Assembly: GCF_000756665.1 (NCBI RefSeq)
Contig: NZ_ARXV01000005.1
Location: forward strand, 186,001 to 250,000
Source of the DNA: Alcanivorax nanhaiticus
GTDB lineage: Bacteria; Pseudomonadota; Gammaproteobacteria; Pseudomonadales; Alcanivoracaceae
Length of the DNA: 64,000 nt
Direction of reading: 5' to 3'
Numbering within the stretch: position 1 is the first letter of the stretch; every line of letters begins with the position of its first letter. Below the pieces are notes generated by a model. The model made no database searches. It was given only the letters and a program-made list of their open reading frames with translations, and was not told the origin of the DNA. Positions 62,632 to 64,000 of this stretch are shown here, in pieces. The translations under genes and the position numbers were made by a program.

Positions 62632-62940
62632 ATGACCGACATCGACAAGGCAACACGAACCGAATTGGAAGCGGCCGCCTTTCGCCGTTTGCTGCAGCAT
62701 CTGGATGAAAACAAGGACGTGCAGAACATCGACCTGATGATCCTCGCGGATTTCTGTCGTAACTGTCTGTCGAAGTGGTTGTCCGCTGCGGCCAGTGAGC
62801 AGAATGTAGAGCTGGATTACGAGCAAGCTCGTGAGTGGGTATATGGCATGCCTTACAGCGAGTGGAAGGACAAGTTTCAGCCGCCGGCCACACCGGAGCA
62901 GATGGCTGCGTTTGAAGCGAAGCAGAAAGCCAAGTCGTGA
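62632..62940 (+). CDS. DUF1244 family protein
   Basis: 102 residues, AAAAGGAG upstream. The family pattern is clear: AAFRRLLQHLDENKDVQNIDLM, LADFCRNCLSKWL with the CRNC pair and EWVYGMPYSEWKDKFQ. Cytoplasmic, function unknown. Follows ybiT by 71 bp on the same strand and may share its transcript. Confidence 0.87.
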   Translation: MTDIDKATRTELEAAAFRRLLQHLDENKDVQNIDLMILADFCRNCLSKWLSAAASEQNVELDYEQAREWVYGMPYSEWKDKFQPPATPEQMAAFEAKQKAKS

Positions 62941-62954
62941 TGAAAGAAAGAATG

Positions 62955-63075
62955 GTCGGACGTCTGACGCTAAAGACTGAAAACCAGGTCACAAGCATCG
63001 CAGTGGAACCACAGCTCCCACAGCAATGATGTCCTGGGTGATTTGGGTTGCTCGGACGTCAGATTTCTGACCTCC
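62955..63075. repeat. Heptad-like arms with a REP-like core
   Basis: Left GGTCGGACGTCTGACGC at 62955-62971, right CTCGGACGTCAGATTTCTG at 63051-63069, with CAGTGGAACCACAGCTCCCAC between (REP-like GTGGNACCACAG-CTCCCAC, 63001-63021). Same vocabulary as 60.1-60.3 kb, less regular. Confidence 0.5.
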
Positions 63076-63148
63076 GGGCAACCCACCTTCCCCGCCAATC
63101 CGCCACCGAGCAGAAGCATTCCCACTGCGTCGGCGCGGATTCACAGTC

Positions 63149-64000
63149 TTACTCTTTTGAGATCTGCACTTCATACACGGCGGTAGAACCACTCACTTCA
63201 TGGCCCACGACCAGCAGCGGCTCACCAGTGGGTGAATCTTCACCGCTGATGAAGACCAGCCCCTCCGGCCCCAGATCACCGTAGCCATCCAGGTTGCCGG
63301 CTTCCGGGTCCACATCCCAGGTGTTTCGGCTATTCAGGTAATCCTCGAACTCCGGCTCGCGGGGATCAGTAATGTTGTAAACCAGGATCCCACCCATGCG
63401 CTCCAGCCCCAGGAACAGGAAGGTATCGCCCTGAATGCGGCCAATGGTCAGCCCCTCCGGCTCCGGCCCTTTCGCATCGCTGCGGCTATCCATGGCATCG
63501 CCTTCATCGTGGCCGCTGTTGAAGTAATCGGCACACGGAATAGCACGGTCAGTGCCCAGCTTGCAGTCATCGCTGGCGAGGAACTGTTCAATGGCATCAC
63601 CACTGTCGAAAATCTGATTGCCATCTTCATCCCAGATGGAGAAAGAACGACCACCATAGCTGTAGAGCTTGTCGTACATGATGTGGGTTCCCGCGGCATC
63701 TTCCACACCCGCATCGGTGTACATCACCGGGTCACCATTACCACCGGTCTTGTAACCTACGGTCCAGGTGATGTTCAAACGACCGAGCACATCATCTTCA
63801 CGACAATCGCCGGGGTCGCCGGCAACCGCCCCGCAATAACCGAAAACGGTCGGGTCGAGTAAAGCACCTTCGCCCAGTGCCGCCAGTTGTGGCGGCAGAT
63901 CATCGCCACAACGACGGTCGAAGCCGCTGGCATGCACAAGATGCTTCACGCGGAATTCTTCGACGAAACCCTGACTGGCATCAGGCTCACACAGCACCGG
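63149..64000 (-). CDS. C-terminal part of a large exported protein, choice-of-anchor-I-like (partial)
   Basis: 283 codons remain open to the window edge; the N terminus lies beyond it. Text such as KGPEPEGLTIGRIQGDTFLFLGLERMGGILVYNITDPREPEFEDYL and DLGPEGLVFISGEDSPTGEPLLVVGHEVSGSTAVYEV is typical of the choice-of-anchor-I / mesenchyme-like extracellular beta-propeller proteins found next to phosphatase or nuclease domains. Several cysteine pairs (CGDDLPP, CGAVAGDPGDC, CKLGTDRAIPCADYF) suggest an extracytoplasmic location. Whole-protein function cannot be inferred from this part. Confidence 0.65.
   Translation of the reverse strand, partial: PVLCEPDASQGFVEEFRVKHLVHASGFDRRCGDDLPPQLAALGEGALLDPTVFGYCGAVAGDPGDCREDDVLGRLNITWTVGYKTGGNGDPVMYTDAGVEDAAGTHIMYDKLYSYGGRSFSIWDEDGNQIFDSGDAIEQFLASDDCKLGTDRAIPCADYFNSGHDEGDAMDSRSDAKGPEPEGLTIGRIQGDTFLFLGLERMGGILVYNITDPREPEFEDYLNSRNTWDVDPEAGNLDGYGDLGPEGLVFISGEDSPTGEPLLVVGHEVSGSTAVYEVQISKE

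Overview
The window looks like a piece of the chromosome of a marine, hydrocarbon-degrading gammaproteobacterium, most likely Alcanivorax or a close relative. The case rests on two AlkB-type alkane monooxygenases around an AraC regulator, on housekeeping genes in gammaproteobacterial order (nudF, a yqiB-like gene and cpdA; ybiT; hemH; waaA; tolC), and on intergenic repeats I associate with such genomes. No rRNA, tRNA, CRISPR array, prophage or recognisable transposase gene was seen.

Layout. 0-11 kb: cpdA, yqiB-like, nudF and thiC on the minus strand, then tolC, waaA, an FAD oxidoreductase, an aldo/keto reductase, a small exported protein and a patatin-like protein. 11-24 kb: a urea module made of allophanate hydrolase, urea carboxylase, a GntR regulator and the UrtABCDE urea importer, i.e. 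urea uptake joined to ATP-dependent urea amidolyase. 24-33 kb: a PF10118 protein, an AraC regulator, two transporters, an ELWxTDGT-repeat lipoprotein, a hybrid histidine kinase with a tail-to-tail LuxR response regulator, and pdxH. 33-40 kb: chaC, ychJ, a yjdF-like gene, an alkB fused to rubredoxin, an AraC regulator, a stand-alone alkB and a saccharopine-dehydrogenase-like reductase. 40-53 kb: DUF805 and bestrophin proteins, then what appears to be a SoxR-controlled block (RND tripartite pump, AraC regulator, ABC-2 exporter, FMN reductase, soxR) and an NAD-type isocitrate dehydrogenase. 53-59 kb: a poorly characterised block with a large lipoprotein, a LuxR-type regulator and four consecutive exported proteins. 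59-64 kb: hemH, a thioesterase, ybiT, a DUF1244 gene and the C-terminal part of a large exported protein.

The most unusual content is between the genes. (1) Many intergenic regions are bounded by degenerate 7-bp-periodic arms in inverted orientation, often around a GC-rich terminator hairpin; the arms start at or inside the stop codon of the flanking gene and sometimes supply its last codons. (2) Two 266-bp elements with terminal inverted repeats and a multi-hairpin interior lie in opposite orientation at 1.1 and 17.6 kb, with two short derivatives at 26.1 and 41.8 kb; three of the four sit just after a stop codon. (3) Three conserved dyads, ATCCCC-N6-GGGGAT-like and extended on one side, lie 50-60 bp upstream of the large lipoprotein gene, the LuxR gene and the first gene of the exported-protein run, which defines a candidate local regulon. 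(4) Two SoxR-type boxes sit in promoters with exactly 19-bp spacers, tying together the RND pump and the reductase/ABC-exporter operon.

All function calls come from reading motifs and family resemblance; no search was run.
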